The notes: a model not told the origin generated them from the letters alone. DNA of 64,000 nucleotides from Bordetella parapertussis (GCA_943328975.2 CALQCC020000018.1:22153-86152); one strand, 5' to 3'; shown: positions 37,901 through 48,896, counted from the first letter of the stretch. Numbers and translations: made by a program.

Positions 37901-39412
37901 ATGAAGATCGCGTTTTTCCTTATTGCCGGTATTTGTGCCGTGCAGGCCGCTCCCGTCATTGACTGCTCCGCGCTTGCCTCCAAATCTTTTGGGGCTGATG
38001 TCAAAATTGAATCCGCTAAAGCCGTTGCTGCCGCTGCCAACCTGCCCGCCCATTGCGAAGTTCGTGGCGTGATCTGGCCGGAAGCGCGCTTCGTTGTGAA
38101 GTTGCCGACAGCATGGAATGAACGTTTCCAGATGGTCGGGAACGGCGGGTGGGCCGGCACCATCACGACCGCCGCAGTGGACGCAGCTGTGCGTGGTGGC
38201 TATGCCTCTACGTCCACCGATACGGGTCACGATGCGCAAAAGGAGCCCGGAGCTACATTCGCCTTGAAGAGCGACACGAACCCCAACGCCGCGCGCAAGG
38301 TGATCGACCACGGCTATCTCTCGGTTCATGAGACCGCGCTGCTGGCGAAGAAAGTGATCCGGGCCTACTACGGCGCCGACGCGAAGTATTCTTATTGGGT
38401 CGGCTGCTCCACCGGCGGACGGCAAGGCCTCATCGAAGCCCAACGGTATCCGGAGGACTTCGACGGCTACGTGATCGGAGCTCCTGTGCTCAACCTCAGC
38501 GGCTTGCAGATGAAAGCGATTTGGAATTGGATTCAAGTTGGTCCGGGCCCCGGCGAGATCAAGGCGGAGAAATTGCCTGCGCTGGAAGCAGGTGTTTACA
38601 GTAAGTGCGATGCCTTGGATGGATTGAAAGACGGGTTGATCGAAAACCCGCTGACGTGCAATTTCGATCCGGCCAAAGATCTACCCAAATGCTCCGGTGC
38701 GGAGACTGCAACGTGCTTCACCGCCGGACAGATCGCTGCACTGAAGAAGGTCTACGATGGCGTTCACAATTCAAAGGGCGAGTTGTTGTTCCCCGGAGCC
38801 GCGCTGGGCGGCGAGGCATTCGCAGCTGGACGAGGCGGAGTTCGCACCAGCGGCTGGGATGGCTCCATGTTGGCTAGCTTTCAACTTGGCGACACGTTCA
38901 TGAAGTTCATGGCGTTCGACGTACGCCCCGGCGCCAAGTGGGACTATCACTCGTATAACTTCGACACCGATCCGGTCAAGATGGCGAACACCGCGTTAGT
39001 GATCAACGCCACCGTCACTGACCTTACCGCCGTGAAGATGCGCGGCGCGAAGATCGTCCACTATCATGGCTGGGCCGATCCCGGTGTGACCTCGAAGATG
39101 TCCGTCGACTACTACGAAGCCGCGAAGCGTACCATGGGCGAGAAAGAGACCACCGACTTCTATCGCTTCTTCCCCGTTCCTGGAATGTTCCATTGCGGTG
39201 GAGGCCCCGGCTGCGGCGACGCCGATTGGTTGACCGCCGTCGTCAACTGGGTGGAAAAGGGCGTAGCCCCTGAGATGGTCGTCGGTGCACACGTGGAGAA
39301 TGGCCAGACGACACGCACACGACCGCTCTGCATGTACCCGACGGTTGCGCGTTACAAAGGCACCGGCAGTATCGACCAGGCAGAGAACTTCGCCTGTGCA
39401 GCGCAGCGGTAG
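37901..39412 (+). CDS. Tannase/feruloyl esterase family protein
   Basis: 503 residues with a signal peptide (MKIAFFLIAGICAVQA). Secreted alpha/beta hydrolase. The paired CS-D-HC arrangement of the family is visible: Cys169-Ser170 in GCSTGGRQG, the Asp in the YHGWADPGV block and His following Cys context in GMFHCGGGPGC. Also GNGGWAGTI, which forms the oxyanion side, and STDTGHDA. Substrates of relatives are tannins, feruloylated polysaccharides or terephthalate monoesters; a plant-polymer ester is plausible in a soil bacterium, but not proven. Confidence 0.9.
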   Translation: MKIAFFLIAGICAVQAAPVIDCSALASKSFGADVKIESAKAVAAAANLPAHCEVRGVIWPEARFVVKLPTAWNERFQMVGNGGWAGTITTAAVDAAVRGGYASTSTDTGHDAQKEPGATFALKSDTNPNAARKVIDHGYLSVHETALLAKKVIRAYYGADAKYSYWVGCSTGGRQGLIEAQRYPEDFDGYVIGAPVLNLSGLQMKAIWNWIQVGPGPGEIKAEKLPALEAGVYSKCDALDGLKDGLIENPLTCNFDPAKDLPKCSGAETATCFTAGQIAALKKVYDGVHNSKGELLFPGAALGGEAFAAGRGGVRTSGWDGSMLASFQLGDTFMKFMAFDVRPGAKWDYHSYNFDTDPVKMANTALVINATVTDLTAVKMRGAKIVHYHGWADPGVTSKMSVDYYEAAKRTMGEKETTDFYRFFPVPGMFHCGGGPGCGDADWLTAVVNWVEKGVAPEMVVGAHVENGQTTRTRPLCMYPTVARYKGTGSIDQAENFACAAQR

Positions 39413-39925
39413 ATGGCGAGTTACATCGCGCTTTTGCGCGCCGTCAATGTTGGTGGTACCGGCAAGCTGTCCATGGCTGATCTCAAATCGATGTGCAGCG
39501 ATGCCGGTTTCACGCAGGTCCAAACGTATATTGCGAGTGGCAACGTAGTCTTCATGACCGAGGCATCTCCAAAGAGAGTAAAGTCCGAACTGGAGGCTCG
39601 CCTTCTTGCCTATGCGGGGAAGTCCGTCGGGGTCGTGGTCCGCACGGCCCCTGAAATGGTAGACGTGCTTGCGCGGAACCCATTTCCAAAGGCCGCCCCG
39701 AACCGCACAGCCGTGATCTTCCTCGATGAAGCTCCGCAGGCGGACACGTTGTCACATGCGGCTGGCCAGCAGGATGAAGAGATGCAGCTGGGTTCGCGCG
39801 AGATTTACGTTCATTATCCAAGCGGCATGGGTACTTCCAAGCTGAAGATCCCCGCAGCGAAGACGGGCACTGCTCGGAATATGAACACCGTTGCGAAACT
39901 CACAGCGCTTGCCGCAGCTTTGTGA
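39413..39925 (+). CDS. DUF1697 family protein
   Basis: 170 residues, starting on the base after the tannase stop. DUF1697 hallmarks: YIALLRAVNVGGTGKLSMADLK, TYIASGNVVF, the central RTAPEM region, and TARNMNTVAKL near the end. The fold is a duplicated ferredoxin-like alpha/beta domain; no activity is established. Its immediate position suggests co-transcription with the esterase, without an obvious functional link. Confidence 0.88.
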   Translation: MASYIALLRAVNVGGTGKLSMADLKSMCSDAGFTQVQTYIASGNVVFMTEASPKRVKSELEARLLAYAGKSVGVVVRTAPEMVDVLARNPFPKAAPNRTAVIFLDEAPQADTLSHAAGQQDEEMQLGSREIYVHYPSGMGTSKLKIPAAKTGTARNMNTVAKLTALAAAL

Positions 39926-39932
39926 GCGCGGT

Positions 39933-42089
39933 CTAACGTTCGGGCTTCAACACCACCACACCCAACGGAGGCAGCATCACCCGGGCACTCGCCGGTCGCC
40001 CGTGATAGTCGCCTTCGACGGCCTCTACGCAGCCGGCATTGCCCAAGTTGCTACCGCCGAACATCTCAGCGTCGGTGTTAAATACCTCGCGATATCGTCC
40101 CGCTCGTGGCATCCCGATCTGATAGTCGCCGCGTTCCATCGGAGTGAAGTTGCAGCAGAACACCAGGAAATCTTCCCGATCCCGAGCGTAACGCGCAAAC
40201 ACAATGATGCTGCTTTCGACATCCCGGAAATCGATCCACTCAAAGCCGCGGTGGTCATCGTCCACTTCAAACAGCGCCGGCTCGCGGCGATACAGTGCGT
40301 TCAGCGCACTCACCATGGTCTGCAACTTGTGATGCACCGGGAACTGCAGCAGCCACCAGTCGAGCTGCTTGTCGTGATTCCACTCCGCTGTCTGCCCGAA
40401 CTCCGCTCCCATAAACTGCAGCTTCTTGCCCGGATGCCCGTACATGTACGCCATGAACGCGCGCGTGTTAGCGAACTTGCGCCACTCATCGCCAGGCATC
40501 TTTGAAGTGAGCGACAGCTTGCCGTACACCACTTCGTCATGCGAGACCGGCAGCATGAAGTTCTCACTGAACGCGTACAGCATGCTGAAGGTGATGTTCT
40601 TCTGGTGATACTTACGGTACAGCGGATCGGTGGAGAAGTATTCCAGGATGTCGTGCATCCAGCCCATGTTCCACTTCATCGTGAAGCCGAGCCCATCCAG
40701 ATAAGTGGGCCGTGTTACGCCCGGCCAGGAAGTGGATTCTTCCGCGATCGTCATCGCGCCCGGCACCTGGTGCGCCAGTTCGTTGAAGCGTTTCAGGAAG
40801 TCGATCGCTTCCAGGTTCTCTCGGCCTCCGTAGATGTTCGGAACCCAGTCGCCTTCCTTGCGCGAGTAGTCGAGATACAGCATGGACGCCACCGCATCCA
40901 CACGCAAGCCGTCGAGGTGAAACTCTTTCAGCCAATATAAAGCGTTCGAGAGCAAAAACGCCTTGACCTCATTGCGCCCGAAATTGAAGACCAGCGTGCC
41001 CCAGTCGCGATGTTCGCCCTTGCGCGGGTCCTCATGTTCATACAACGCCGTTCCATCGAAGCGCCCCAGCGCATGTTCATCGCGCGGGAAATGTCCGGGG
41101 ACCCAATCGAGAATCACGCCGAGCCCAGCCTGATGGCATGCGTCCACGAAGTAGCGGAAGTCATCCGGATTGCCGAAGCGCGAGGTCGGAGCAAAGTAGC
41201 CCGACACCTGGTAACCCCACGAGCCGGTGAACGGATGCTCCATCACCGGCATCAATTCCAAATGCGTATAGCCCAGCTTCGTCGCGTAAGTGACCAAGCG
41301 ATCCGCCAGTTCCCGATACGTCAGCAGCGCATCACCTTCGCCGTGCAGCCAACTCCCTAAATGCACTTCGTAAATCGAAACTGGCTGATGCACCCAGTTC
41401 CGAGCCGCCCGCCTAGCCATCCATTCTTCGTCGCGCCAATGATGCCCGTTGAGCGGCCACACAACGCTCGCCGTCTTCGGCGACAACTCCGCGTAGAACC
41501 CGTAAGGATCGCTCTTGTCCTGCGGGCCGCCCAGCTTCGACAGGACGGAATACTTGTACGTCGCACCGCTTTCCAGGCCCGGCATAAAGAATTCCCAGAT
41601 GCCGCCATCACGCAACCGCATCGGATGACGCGTGCGATCCCAGCCGTTGAAGTCGCCCATCACGCTGACCACGGCCGCGTTCGGAGCCCATACCGCGAAC
41701 CGCACACCGTCCACACCGTCACTCGCGCAAGTGTGCGCGCCCATGGTGCGATAACTTTCGTAGTTCGTTCCCTCGCCGTGCAAGTGCAATTCAAACGAAG
41801 TCAGCAGCGGCGGGAACCGATACGGATCGTCCACAATGTAAGACTCGCCAGAGTAGAGCCGCACGCGAATCCGGTAGTCCCGTCGAGCGCAAGACCCGCG
41901 ATACAAGCCCGACGCATGCACGCGCTCCATCGGCGATTCGACGCCCTGCACTACCAGCCATGCGGCTTCGGCCTGCGGCAGCCAAGCGGTGACCTTGTCT
42001 TCGTGCGGGCCCAGCACCGCGAACGCGTCCCCGTGCCTTCCGGCCACGATGGATTCTAGAATGCCTGCTTCAATGGAACCGGTCCCCAT
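39933..42089 (-). CDS. glgB: 1,4-alpha-glucan branching enzyme
   Basis: 718 residues; transfers alpha-1,4 chains to 1,6 positions in glycogen. N-terminal CBM48-type domains (about 15-220, including [21 protein letters not shown]), then a GH13 barrel: [25 protein letters not shown] with nucleophile Asp398, AEESTSWPG near 450 with the acid/base Glu, and SHDEV. C-terminal beta domain to the end ([14 protein letters not shown]). No other glycogen genes adjoin it; it is divergent from the adenosine deaminase gene. Confidence 0.96.
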   Translation of the reverse strand: MGTGSIEAGILESIVAGRHGDAFAVLGPHEDKVTAWLPQAEAAWLVVQGVESPMERVHASGLYRGSCARRDYRIRVRLYSGESYIVDDPYRFPPLLTSFELHLHGEGTNYESYRTMGAHTCASDGVDGVRFAVWAPNAAVVSVMGDFNGWDRTRHPMRLRDGGIWEFFMPGLESGATYKYSVLSKLGGPQDKSDPYGFYAELSPKTASVVWPLNGHHWRDEEWMARRAARNWVHQPVSIYEVHLGSWLHGEGDALLTYRELADRLVTYATKLGYTHLELMPVMEHPFTGSWGYQVSGYFAPTSRFGNPDDFRYFVDACHQAGLGVILDWVPGHFPRDEHALGRFDGTALYEHEDPRKGEHRDWGTLVFNFGRNEVKAFLLSNALYWLKEFHLDGLRVDAVASMLYLDYSRKEGDWVPNIYGGRENLEAIDFLKRFNELAHQVPGAMTIAEESTSWPGVTRPTYLDGLGFTMKWNMGWMHDILEYFSTDPLYRKYHQKNITFSMLYAFSENFMLPVSHDEVVYGKLSLTSKMPGDEWRKFANTRAFMAYMYGHPGKKLQFMGAEFGQTAEWNHDKQLDWWLLQFPVHHKLQTMVSALNALYRREPALFEVDDDHRGFEWIDFRDVESSIIVFARYARDREDFLVFCCNFTPMERGDYQIGMPRAGRYREVFNTDAEMFGGSNLGNAGCVEAVEGDYHGRPASARVMLPPLGVVVLKPER

Positions 42090-42095
42090 GCTTGT

Positions 42096-43040
42096 ATGAT
42101 GGCAGAGATGACGGACTTACTTCGCCGCGCCGAGCTCCACCTCCACTTGGAAGGCTCGGTTACTCCTGCAACGCTCAAGGAGCTTGACCCCTCGCTTACC
42201 GACGAAGAGATCGCCCGCGAGCTGCATTACACCGATTTCGACGGCTTCATCCGAGCCTACGTGTGGGTGAATCGCAAGCTCCGTACGCCCGCCGACTATG
42301 CATTGATCGCCCGGCGACTATTCGAACAATTGGCCGCGCAGCGCATCTGTTACGCCGAAGTCATCGTCTCCGCCGGAGTGATCCTGTGGAAGAAGCAGGA
42401 TCTGTCCGCTGTGTTCGGAGCGCTTGCCCGCGAGGCCGAGCGAAGCCCCGTGCCCATACGCTGGATTCTCGACGCAACGCGTCAGTGGGGCGGCCTTGCC
42501 GCGGAACCCGTCTTCAAGTTCGCCGCGGCCAATCAGTCCCGAGGCGTAGTCGGCATCGGCCTGGGAGGTTTTGAGGAACTCGGCCCAGCCCGCCTGTTCA
42601 CACGGTTGTTTGACGAAGCGCGTGATCGCGGCCTGCACCTTACCTGCCATGCGGGCGAAACGACCACCGCGCAATCGGTGTGGGACGCGATCGCGATTGG
42701 CTCCGACCGTATCGGCCACGGCATCCGCGCAATCGATGACCCTGCTCTTCTCGAAGAGTTGCGATATCGAAACATCCCGCTAGAAATCTGCATCACCAGT
42801 AACCTCCGCACCGGAGCCATTGCATCTCTCGCTGATCACCCGGTCCGCCGCTTGTTCGACGCAGGTGTGCCGATCATTCTGAACACCGACGATCCCGCGT
42901 TGTTCGAATGCAGTCTCGATAGTGAGTACGCTCTAGCCGCATCGCACTTCGGCTTCACGCACCCCGAACTAGCCCAGATCGCCGCCAACAGCTTGCGTTA
43001 CGCGTTTACGGATGTGGCTGCCGTAGCGCCTTCAACGTAG
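42096..43040 (+). CDS. add: Adenosine deaminase family protein
   Basis: 314 residues. The start is ambiguous among ATGs at 42096, 42099 and 42108; the last would begin [17 protein letters not shown], like typical homologues. Amidohydrolase motifs: zinc ligands in HLHLEG, substrate GLGG ([11 protein letters not shown]), HAGE with the catalytic Glu, SDRIGHGI and NTDDPALF with the last metal-ligand Asp. Related enzymes deaminate adenosine, adenine or aminofutalosine (menaquinone pathway); sequence motifs alone do not separate them, so the specific name is provisional. The 3' end overlaps cysE by 35 bases in opposite orientation. Confidence 0.85.
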   Translation: MMAEMTDLLRRAELHLHLEGSVTPATLKELDPSLTDEEIARELHYTDFDGFIRAYVWVNRKLRTPADYALIARRLFEQLAAQRICYAEVIVSAGVILWKKQDLSAVFGALAREAERSPVPIRWILDATRQWGGLAAEPVFKFAAANQSRGVVGIGLGGFEELGPARLFTRLFDEARDRGLHLTCHAGETTTAQSVWDAIAIGSDRIGHGIRAIDDPALLEELRYRNIPLEICITSNLRTGAIASLADHPVRRLFDAGVPIILNTDDPALFECSLDSEYALAASHFGFTHPELAQIAANSLRYAFTDVAAVAPST

Positions 43041-43644
43041 CTTCCAATTCCGCCACGCGCCGCGCCAGGTCTTCGACGGCCTGACCTTGTGGATCCGGCA
43101 GTTGCCCGTGTTCCAACGGTTCCCACGGAGACTCCGGATCCTTCACCACACGGCCCGGCACGCCCACCACGGTGGAGTGCGGAGGCACCGGATGCACGAC
43201 GACGGACCCCGCGCCCACCTTCACGTGTTCGCCGATGCGGATGTTGCCCAGGATCTTCGCGCCTGTGCCGACCACCACGCCGTCGCCCAACGTCGGATGC
43301 CGCTTGCCCGTGTCTTTGCCCGTGCCGCCCAACGTCACGCCCTGGTATAGCAACACGTCATCGCCGATCTCCGCTGTCTCGCCGATCACCACGCCCATGC
43401 CGTGATCGATGAAGAAGCGGCGGCCAATCGTTGCGCCTGGATGAATCTCAATGCCGGTCAGCGTGCGAGAAATCTGGCTGACCACGCGAGCCAGCGTGTA
43501 CCAGCCTCCGCCATATAGACGGTGCGCCACACGGTGCAGCAGAACAGCATGGAACCCCGGATAACACAGCACGATCTCCAGCACGCTGCGCGCGGCGGGG
43601 TCACGCCGGAACACGGTTTCAATCTGTTCACGAATCCCCAACAT
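43006..43644 (-). CDS. cysE: Serine O-acetyltransferase
   Basis: 212 residues from the ATG at 43644 (GGA about 9 bases upstream; the frame is open further up, but it overlaps the divergent editing-protein gene). A short N-terminal helical part, then left-handed beta-helix hexapeptides: [43 protein letters not shown] (first part), [20 protein letters not shown], and [19 protein letters not shown]. This makes O-acetylserine for cysteine synthesis. The C-terminal ~35 residues are predicted helical and extend beyond the usual length. Short-form CysE like this one is common outside enterobacteria. Confidence 0.92.
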   Translation of the reverse strand: MLGIREQIETVFRRDPAARSVLEIVLCYPGFHAVLLHRVAHRLYGGGWYTLARVVSQISRTLTGIEIHPGATIGRRFFIDHGMGVVIGETAEIGDDVLLYQGVTLGGTGKDTGKRHPTLGDGVVVGTGAKILGNIRIGEHVKVGAGSVVVHPVPPHSTVVGVPGRVVKDPESPWEPLEHGQLPDPQGQAVEDLARRVAELEATLKALRQPHP

Positions 43645-43667
43645 CTCAAATCCATTATGCTTTGAAA

Positions 43668-44819
43668 ATGACCGAGCGCCTCTACTACGCCGATTGCTAC
43701 CTGCGAACTTTCGACGCCCACGTGACGGAGACGGCCGACGATGGCCGTCGCATCTATCTGGATCGCACCGCCTTCTATCCCACCTCCGGCGGACAACTCT
43801 TCGACCTCGGCACACTAGGCGGCATTGAAGTCACTGAAGTCATCGACGAGGACGACCGCATCGCTCACGTCCTGGCCGCACCGCTCGCCGTGCAAACCGT
43901 CAGCGGAGAAATCGATTGGGCCCGCCGTTACGATTTTATGCAGCAGCACACCGGCCAGCACTTGCTTTCCGCCGTACTAGAGGAACTCTTCCACTTCAAG
44001 ACCGTCAGCGTCCACATGGGAACGGACAATTGCACGGTTGATATCGACACCCCGTCCATCAGCGAGGACCAACTCGCCAAGGCCGAACAACGCTGTGCGG
44101 AGATCATCGCGCAGGCCCATCCCACCGCGATCACTTTTGAGGACGCGTCCGCCGGCGGTCTGCGTAAAGAGTCCGCCCGCACCGGTACGCTACGGATCGT
44201 TTCCATAGACGGCGTGGACCGCAGCGCATGCGGTGGAACGCACGTTCGCAATAGTGCCGAGATCGGACTGGTCCTCACGGGCAAGACCGATAAGATCCGC
44301 ACCGCAACGCGCATCGAATTCGCCTGCGGCAACCGAGCCCTCCGCCGAGCCCGCGCCGACAATCAACTGCTCGCTGCGATCACGCGGTCGCTGGCGCTCC
44401 CCGCGACTCAAGCCCCCGAGCGCATTACGGCTTTGATGGAACAGAACAAGGTCCTAGATAAAGAGCGCCAGCGACTAGCCGCGGAACTTGCGAAACGAGA
44501 GGGCAAGGAACTGTACTTCGCCACGCAACCTAACGAATCTGGTCTGCACCACGTCACGCAACACGGTCCCATCGATGATGCAACTCGCGCACGTGCCCAA
44601 GCCTTCGTCACCGGCGAGAAGGCCGTCTTCCTCGCGATCTCGAAAGACCCGCCGTCGATTCTGCTCGCAGCATCGGCAGACTCCGGAGTCCACGCAGGTG
44701 ACAAAGCGAAAGCCGCGTTGTCCGCTGCAGGAGGCCGTGGGGGAGGGAATCAGGGCCTCGCGCAAGGCAGCGTCCCCGATGCCGCCGCGCTCGACAAAGC
44801 AGTCGCGCTACTTCAGTAA
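43668..44819 (+). CDS. AlaX-type alanyl-tRNA editing protein with DHHA1 domain
   Basis: 383 residues from the ATG at 43668. It resembles the C-terminal half of alanyl-tRNA synthetase: an N-terminal beta-barrel ([15 protein letters not shown]), the editing domain with zinc motif HTGQH (His94, His98) and CGGTH (Cys188, His192), a coiled-coil linker (about 240-285) and a DHHA1 domain ending [14 protein letters not shown]. It should hydrolyse Ser- or Gly-tRNA-Ala in trans. The presence of DHHA1 makes it the long AlaX class. Divergent from cysE with 23 bases between starts; serine metabolism next to a serine-mischarging editor is a suggestive, possibly accidental, neighbourhood. Confidence 0.9.
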   Translation: MTERLYYADCYLRTFDAHVTETADDGRRIYLDRTAFYPTSGGQLFDLGTLGGIEVTEVIDEDDRIAHVLAAPLAVQTVSGEIDWARRYDFMQQHTGQHLLSAVLEELFHFKTVSVHMGTDNCTVDIDTPSISEDQLAKAEQRCAEIIAQAHPTAITFEDASAGGLRKESARTGTLRIVSIDGVDRSACGGTHVRNSAEIGLVLTGKTDKIRTATRIEFACGNRALRRARADNQLLAAITRSLALPATQAPERITALMEQNKVLDKERQRLAAELAKREGKELYFATQPNESGLHHVTQHGPIDDATRARAQAFVTGEKAVFLAISKDPPSILLAASADSGVHAGDKAKAALSAAGGRGGGNQGLAQGSVPDAAALDKAVALLQ

Positions 44820-45500
44820 CGGCCGCAGAGTCTTCAATGCAGTCGCCGCGACGATCTGCGCGCCCTCTTCGGTGGGATGGATCCCGTCCCGCTGGAAGTA
44901 GCGCAGATCCTGGGTAATCATGTCCGACAACAAGAACGGAATCAGCTTCAGCTTGTACTTCGCCGCTAACTCTTTGAACACTGCCTGAAAGCCCTTAATG
45001 TAGTCAGGCCCGTAGTTCGGCGGCAGCGTCATCCCGACCAAAACCACCTGCGCCCCCGCGCCTCGAAACGCCACGATCATCTTCTCCAGATTCTCGCGTG
45101 TCGAAGTCAACGGCAGCCCGCGCAACCCATCATTGCCCCCGAGCTCCAGTAACACCAGCGAAGGCTTCACGTCGATTGCGGCTTGAATGCGAGCCGCACC
45201 ACCCGCCGTGGTATCTCCGCTCACCCCTTGATTCACGATCCGCCACGCGATCTTCTCCGCGTCCAGCGTCCGCTGCATCACATCCGGATAACTCAACCCC
45301 GGCGCGAGACCGTATCCAGCGCTGATGCTGTCCCCGAACACCACCATTACTTTTCGATTGTCCGGTTTCGGCGCGGGGGCCGGGGCGGTTGCAACAACCG
45401 GAGCCTCCACCTTCGCCGGTTCCGATCTTCGTACTTCGGGCGCAGGCGCGGAGCACCCCGCCAGAACAACCAACGCAATGAGAGGAATAAAGGGCTTCAC
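44808..45500 (-). CDS. GDSL-type esterase, TesA-like lipoprotein
   Basis: 230 residues. The N-terminus has a lipobox (VVLAGC), so it is probably a lipid-anchored periplasmic protein, followed by a Pro/Ala linker. SGNH hydrolase blocks: FGDSISAGYGL (Ser nucleophile), GVSGDTTAGG (Gly), LGGNDGLRG (Asn) and DGIHPTEEG (Asp, His). It matches TesA/arylesterase enzymes acting on acyl-CoA, lysophospholipids and esters. Divergent from the YbbA/YbbP-type exporter, as tesA is from ybbA-ybbP in E. coli. Its 3' end overlaps the editing-protein gene by 12 bases. Confidence 0.9.
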   Translation of the reverse strand: MKPFIPLIALVVLAGCSAPAPEVRRSEPAKVEAPVVATAPAPAPKPDNRKVMVVFGDSISAGYGLAPGLSYPDVMQRTLDAEKIAWRIVNQGVSGDTTAGGAARIQAAIDVKPSLVLLELGGNDGLRGLPLTSTRENLEKMIVAFRGAGAQVVLVGMTLPPNYGPDYIKGFQAVFKELAAKYKLKLIPFLLSDMITQDLRYFQRDGIHPTEEGAQIVAATALKTLRPLLK

Positions 45501-45523
45501 TAGAACGATGATAATAGATACCA

Positions 45524-46213
45524 GTGGCCATCCTCGAAACGCGCAGTCTCACCAAAGTCATTGATACCGGCACCCATCGCGTGGAAATCCTGCGCGGCAT
45601 TGACCTCGCGGTTCCCGTGGGACAATTCGTCGCCATCATGGGAGCCTCGGGCAGCGGCAAAAGCACGCTGCTCGGATTGCTCGCCGGCCTCGATACTGCC
45701 ACCTCCGGCAGCGTCATCATCGATGGCGTTGACATCACCAACCTCAAGGAAGACGACCTCGCGCTAGTCCGCGGCCGCAAGATCGGCTTCGTCTTCCAGA
45801 GCTACCAACTTATTCCCACCCTGACCGCCGAAGAAAATGTCCTGCTGCCGTTCGAGTTAACTGGCGGCGACGTCGCCACCGGCACCACCCGCGCGCGCGA
45901 ACTCCTGCAAGGCGTCGGCCTCGGCGACCGCATGGACCACTATCCCGTCCAGCTCTCCGGCGGCGAACAGCAGCGCGTCGCCCTCGCCCGAGCCTTCATG
46001 GGCAAGCCTCCGCTGTTGATGGCCGACGAACCGACCGGCAATCTCGACAGCACCAATGGCTCTCATGTTCTTGAACTCTTGCTCTCGCTCAATCGCCGCG
46101 AAGGCACCACGCTGGTCCTGGTCACCCACGATCAAGCGCTCGCCGCGCACGCGGACCGTATCGTCACGTTGAAAGACGGTGTCGTCGTCAGCGACGAGGT
46201 CCGCGCAAAGTGA
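45524..46213 (+). CDS. ABC transporter ATP-binding protein (YbbA-like)
   Basis: 229 residues from a GTG start. Walker [11 protein letters not shown]-loop [18 protein letters not shown], signature [15 protein letters not shown], Walker [13 protein letters not shown] and switch His in LVTHDQALA. This is the LolD/MacB/YbbA class that works with FtsX-type permeases by mechanotransmission rather than transport across the membrane. The stop overlaps the GTG of the next gene (GTGA). Confidence 0.94.
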   Translation: MAILETRSLTKVIDTGTHRVEILRGIDLAVPVGQFVAIMGASGSGKSTLLGLLAGLDTATSGSVIIDGVDITNLKEDDLALVRGRKIGFVFQSYQLIPTLTAEENVLLPFELTGGDVATGTTRARELLQGVGLGDRMDHYPVQLSGGEQQRVALARAFMGKPPLLMADEPTGNLDSTNGSHVLELLLSLNRREGTTLVLVTHDQALAAHADRIVTLKDGVVVSDEVRAK

Positions 46214-48759
46214 GACTGTCCCTCCGCACCGCCGCCCGCATCGCCTGGCGCGAAACGCGTTCTTCGATGTCCAAGTTCGTCTTCGTCGTGCTCGCCGTCG
46301 CCATGGGCGTCGGAGCTCTCTCCGGAGTCCGAGGCTTCAGCCAAAGCGTCCAGACGATGCTGGGCAGCGAGACCCGCAACATCATGGCCGCCGACCTGAC
46401 GGCCCGCCAGTTCAACGAGCCGGATGACAAACAAGCGGTGTTACTCGAAGCGCTCGGCACGCGGGGCATCGACAAAACGATCATCACCGAGACTGTTTCC
46501 ATGGCCTCGTCGCAGGTCCCCGAAGCGGTTCCGGTGCTCGTCTCCATCAAGGCCGTTGACCCCACCAAGTATCCCTACTACGGAGCCGTCAAGCTTTCGC
46601 CCGAAATGCCGCTCGCACAGGCCCTGCGGCCCGACACCGTGGCCGCTGGCGAAGACGTTTTGATCCGCCTGGGAGTCAAGGTCGGCGACACCATCAAGCT
46701 CGGCAGCGAGACGTTCCGCATGGCCGCCATCGTCGTCTCCGAACCTGACCGCATGTCCGGGAGCCTCAACATCGGCCTGCGCCTGATGCTCTCGCGCGAG
46801 GCCTTCGCGCGCACAGGCCTGATGCAACTCGGCAGCCGCGCCGCCCAGCGCTACCTCTTCAAGCTGGAATCGAAGGGTCCCAACGTCGAGCAAGCCCGAG
46901 CCATGATCCTGGAAGCGTTGCCCAACGCACTGGTAGCCGATTCCTCCCAGGCCCATCCCCTCATCACCCGCGGCGTCGAACGCGCTACCACCTTCCTGAG
47001 CCTCGTCAGCCTCATCGCACTCATCGTCGGAGCCATCGGCGTCGGCATGGCCATGTACGCGCACCTGCAGCAGAAGATGGACAACATCGCCGTCATGAAA
47101 TCGCTAGGCGGAACCTCGTCGGAAATCATCCGCATCTTCACCATCCAAACGCTCATGCTCGGTTTCCTGGGAGGAGCCGCCGGCGTCGTCGTCGGTCGCG
47201 GCATCGAAGAAGCGTTCCCACGCCTGGTGTCGCAGCTGTTCGAAATCAAAGCCACCACCGGCTGGCATCTGGACGCAGCAGTACAAGGGGTCCTCGTCGG
47301 CACTCTGACAACGTTGCTCTTCACCTTGCCGCCCCTGCTCGCGATCCGCAAGATCCGCCCGGCGATGATCCTGCGCCGCGACATGCCGGAGGCCAAACTC
47401 CCGTGGCGCCAGCGCCTTGCGAAATCTCCAGAGTCGATTGTTGTCGGAACGATCCTCCTCGCCGGACTTGCAGGCATCGCCGCATGGCTAGCCGAGTCCG
47501 TCCGCATCGGCGGCTACTTCGCCCTCGGACTCGCCGTCAGCCTCGCCGCCCTTGGAGCGGTCGCCTGGGCCCTGCTTCGCATCATCAAAGCGTTCCTCAA
47601 ACACCCGCCGTTCCGCCTTACGTCCGTGACGCGCCAGGGACTCTCAAATCTCTACCGCCAGGGCAACCAAGCCCAAGCCATCCTCATCGCCATGAGCCTC
47701 GGGGTCATGTTCACGCTCAGCGTCTACTTGATCCAGAGTTCAGTCGTCGCCGACATCATCGCCACCGCGCCTCCCGGCGTACCGAACGTGTTCCTCACCG
47801 GCGTCACGGCCGACCAAGCCGAGCCGTTGAAGGCCCTAGTCGCTGCTCAGCCCGGAGTAAAAGCCCCCGCCGAACTTGGCGCGAACATCTCCGCGCAATT
47901 GATCAAGATCGACGGTCGCACCGATTGGGCTCCCGAAGACACCCCCGCGCGCCGCTTCTCCCGACCCCGAGGCGTCAGTTGGGAAGAGCCGATGCCCAAA
48001 AATCTGGAGATCGCCGAAGGTAAATGGTGGGCCCCGGCAGTAGCCGAGCCGATCGTCTCCGTTGCCGAAAACGCGGCCCACGTGCTGGAACTCCACCCCG
48101 GCGCGCAGCTCGAATTCAGCATCGCGAATCGTACCGTCACAGCGCGCGTCGTAGCCGTCCACCGTCAGACGGGCTTCCGCGCCACCCCCGACGCCGACTT
48201 CGTCTTCAACAAAGCTACGCTAGCCGGATTCCCCGTGATCTATTCCGGCGGCGTCCGCGTCGAAGCCTCCAAAGCCGGAGCCATCCAGCGAGCCGTCTTC
48301 CAGAAGTTCCCCACAGTCACAGTGGTCAACATCGCCGACGTTCTGGAAATCGTCCAGCAGGTCATCGATCAGATCGCGCTGGTGATCCGCTTCCTCTCCG
48401 CCTTCGCCATCCTCGCCGGTGCCATCATCCTAGCCGCCAGCGTAGCAGGAACCCGCTTCCGCCGCGTCCGCGAAGTCGTGATCTTGAAGACCCTAGGCGC
48501 AACCCGCAAACAAATCGGCCGCATCTTCTCCATCGAGTTCCTAACGCTAGGCGCGGTAGCCGGCATCATGGGAGCCCTGCTAGCCGGAGGCTTCACCAAC
48601 TTGGTCCTGACTCAGCTGCTAGACACCGAGTTCCACATCGATTGGACCGCCTCGTTCCTCTGCATCGCCCTAACCGCCCTGCTAGCAAACATCGCCGGAT
48701 GGCTGGCCAGCTTCCGCATCCTTCGTCAAAAGCCGCTAGAAGTCCTACGCGAAGAGTAG
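46210..48759 (+). CDS. FtsX-like ABC permease (YbbP-like)
   Basis: 849 residues, GTG start coupled to the ATPase gene. One N-terminal membrane segment (FVFVVLAVAMGVGALSG) and a periplasmic domain, a first FtsX module of about three segments (AYLVSL region: FLSLVSLIALIVGAIGVGMAM, ending in the LPPLLAIRKIRPAMILRRD coupling helix), two further central segments (about 415-460), a second periplasmic domain, and a second FtsX module with RFRRVREVVILKTLGATR and a final LRQKPLEVLREE. This ten-segment double-FtsX layout is that of YbbP. With the linked lipoprotein esterase it suggests a role in handling lipids or hydrophobic substrates at the inner membrane; this is inference. Confidence 0.9.
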   Translation: MRLSLRTAARIAWRETRSSMSKFVFVVLAVAMGVGALSGVRGFSQSVQTMLGSETRNIMAADLTARQFNEPDDKQAVLLEALGTRGIDKTIITETVSMASSQVPEAVPVLVSIKAVDPTKYPYYGAVKLSPEMPLAQALRPDTVAAGEDVLIRLGVKVGDTIKLGSETFRMAAIVVSEPDRMSGSLNIGLRLMLSREAFARTGLMQLGSRAAQRYLFKLESKGPNVEQARAMILEALPNALVADSSQAHPLITRGVERATTFLSLVSLIALIVGAIGVGMAMYAHLQQKMDNIAVMKSLGGTSSEIIRIFTIQTLMLGFLGGAAGVVVGRGIEEAFPRLVSQLFEIKATTGWHLDAAVQGVLVGTLTTLLFTLPPLLAIRKIRPAMILRRDMPEAKLPWRQRLAKSPESIVVGTILLAGLAGIAAWLAESVRIGGYFALGLAVSLAALGAVAWALLRIIKAFLKHPPFRLTSVTRQGLSNLYRQGNQAQAILIAMSLGVMFTLSVYLIQSSVVADIIATAPPGVPNVFLTGVTADQAEPLKALVAAQPGVKAPAELGANISAQLIKIDGRTDWAPEDTPARRFSRPRGVSWEEPMPKNLEIAEGKWWAPAVAEPIVSVAENAAHVLELHPGAQLEFSIANRTVTARVVAVHRQTGFRATPDADFVFNKATLAGFPVIYSGGVRVEASKAGAIQRAVFQKFPTVTVVNIADVLEIVQQVIDQIALVIRFLSAFAILAGAIILAASVAGTRFRRVREVVILKTLGATRKQIGRIFSIEFLTLGAVAGIMGALLAGGFTNLVLTQLLDTEFHIDWTASFLCIALTALLANIAGWLASFRILRQKPLEVLREE

Positions 48760-48823
48760 CGCGTCTCCCCCAGTCGTCCTCGCCACCCCACCGCCGTCTC
48801 CACCCCCGAGTCGTGCTCGGAAC

Positions 48824-48860
48824 CCACACAGAACCGCGCGCGTAAGCAAGCGGACAAACG
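48824..48860 (+). repeat. REP-like hairpin repeat, upstream copy
   Basis: 37-bp repeat matching 49444-49480 at 35 of 37 positions, in the same orientation, exactly 620 bases apart. The core CCGCGCGCGTAAGCAAGCGG folds as a 4-bp stem, a 2-by-2 mismatch (GC opposite AA), a 2-bp stem and a GTAA tetraloop, the mismatched-stem form typical of REPs. A separate small hairpin (CCGAG-TCGTG-CTCGG, 48806-48820) precedes it. Confidence 0.8.
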
Positions 48861-48896
48861 CGAGAAATTCCCCCCAGCCCCGCCACTACCATTGCA

